A stretch of 64,000 bases of DNA from JBEEOW01 sp041191405. Its GTDB lineage: Bacteria; Bacteroidota; Bacteroidia; Cytophagales; UBA9547. The notes beneath the pieces were generated by a model. The model saw only the letters and a list, made by a program, of their open reading frames with translations, did not search any database and was not told the DNA's origin. Each line of letters begins with the position of its first letter. Within the stretch, counting starts at the first letter, position 1. Both the position numbers and the translations under genes were made by a program. Shown here in pieces: positions 63,113-64,000 of the stretch. Location of the stretch: contig JBEEOW010000019.1 of NCBI GenBank assembly GCA_041191405.1, positions 1 to 64,000 of the forward strand, read 5' to 3'.

Positions 63113-63916
63113 TTAAAGCTGATATAGTAGACCAATATTGTTATTATAACCTAAAGTTGGCAACCATTGTAATGCATATTGAACGCAAAATTTCTTGTGA
63201 ATTAAATCAAATCCAGCATTGTATTGTTGTAATTGATTGTTCGTACCAAATTTTAAATTAAAATGTTTATTTGTCTTCCAAATTGTTGCAAAGTTTAATG
63301 TGATTTGCTCATTTTGATATCCATTCAATTGGCTTAGTAAAGTTAAATTTTTAAATGCTTCGTATTTTAAGCCCAAACAAAGTAATATTGATTGATTTAA
63401 TTTCAAATTAGAACTCGGGAATAAGTCGTTCACTTGAAGTGCAACACTTGTTTTGTTATTAAATTGAGCATTTCCACTTAATGACATAACCCATTTACCT
63501 TCAGTATCGTATTCATTTACAAAGTATTGTAATCTTTCAATACTTGATCCTAATTTAAAAATTCCAATTTTATGTACCCCTGCAATTACAAATCTTGAAG
63601 AATTTATAGCAGGAGAGTTAAAATAATCGATACCAGTACCCAATTTTATTTTATTGTTTTTAGAAAATTGAATAGCAATACTATGCTGGCTTAGTGTACT
63701 TATTTGATAATAATTTTTAGTCGAAATTGCAATTTGGATATTGGTATCAGGTATAAACGAAGCTCCATTAAGTACTGACCAAGCATTATTTTGAAATAAA
63801 TTAATTCCTGTTGCATTTACATCAGTTCCTGCAAAATTATGCTGACCTTTAGTTTGAAAACAAAGGCTAAAAATGAGATAGAAACTCAAAAATATTTTTT
63901 GAATTTGAAAATTCAC
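63113..63916 (-). CDS. Secreted beta-rich protein, outer-membrane barrel-like
   Basis: 267 residues. Signal peptide MNFQIQKIFLSFYLIFSLCFQTKG, then HNFAGTDVNATGINLFQNNAWSVLNGA, a start like the PorV/PorP-like barrels, and alternating strands to the C-terminus (GYNNNIGLLYQL). It is directly followed by the helix-hairpin-helix barrel gene, so the two are co-transcribed and may form a pair. A TTACTTTG box on the minus strand (about 63982-63975) could be its promoter. Confidence 0.75.
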   Translation of the reverse strand: MNFQIQKIFLSFYLIFSLCFQTKGQHNFAGTDVNATGINLFQNNAWSVLNGASFIPDTNIQIAISTKNYYQISTLSQHSIAIQFSKNNKIKLGTGIDYFNSPAINSSRFVIAGVHKIGIFKLGSSIERLQYFVNEYDTEGKWVMSLSGNAQFNNKTSVALQVNDLFPSSNLKLNQSILLCLGLKYEAFKNLTLLSQLNGYQNEQITLNFATIWKTNKHFNLKFGTNNQLQQYNAGFDLIHKKFCVQYALQWLPTLGYNNNIGLLYQL

Positions 63917-64000
63917 TTTTTCTCTTAAATTATTTAATTTAATTCTTCAATATTAAGTTAGAGTTTTAAATTTTCAAAGTAAAGTGTTAAATAAAGTATT

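Overview
This is an AT-rich window from the phylum Bacteroidota; I cannot place it more finely. The evidence is two PorP/SprF-family proteins of the type IX secretion system (T9SS), several secreted proteins with T9SS C-terminal domains (CTDs), an NADH dehydrogenase nuoHIJKL run, and TAnnTTTG promoter boxes in front of many units, which are characteristic of the primary sigma factor of this phylum. I found no tRNA, rRNA, CRISPR array or transposase gene.

Layout. 1-8870: end of an unknown gene, valS, a secreted protein, an SSS-family symporter (minus), then clpS-recR-glycosyltransferase and a cold-shock gene. 8900-11240: small secreted or membrane proteins. 11312-14876: an arginine cluster (argD, a carbamoyltransferase that looks succinylornithine-type, argB) with two small membrane or secreted ORFs between the last two genes. 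14921-20228 (minus): PorP/SprF plus a large CHU_C-tailed surface protein, a beta-barrel-like protein and a Na/Pi cotransporter. 20413-25047: winged-helix protein, MerR, M23 peptidase, alaS. 25238-29047 (minus): GNAT-nitrilase fusion and kup. 29341-38474: a locus that appears to link an ECF sigma factor to T9SS surface proteins. 38626-44281: murI and nuoHIJKL. 44466-54030: hypothetical genes, gyrA (minus), dprA and a eukaryote-type (GT3) glycogen synthase. 54098-58151: EVE-McrB/McrC restriction. 58234-63916: ilvA, 3-hydroxyanthranilate dioxygenase, a DODA-type dioxygenase and a two-gene outer-membrane operon.

Two things stand out. First, at 29341-36307 an ECF sigma factor is encoded with a membrane anti-sigma-like protein. 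That protein continues through a long polar linker into an SprB-like repeat and a CHU_C/FlgD-like terminal domain. Divergent from it are a PorP/SprF-like barrel and a second protein with the same terminal motif. A promoter pattern, GGTTAC-N17-GGTAA, lies at exactly the same spacing before the sigma gene, before the adjacent T9SS-type subtilase, and before a non-coding stretch with terminator-like hairpins. This suggests an autoregulated sigma system wired to the cell surface, with a small-RNA candidate in its regulon.

Second, seven gene-to-gene spacers consist almost wholly of degenerate 7-bp tandem repeats. Most have G-rich units on the left and complementary C-rich units on the right, so they can fold back. 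Two of them sit inside the nuo operon.

All names come from reading motifs by eye; no database search was run.
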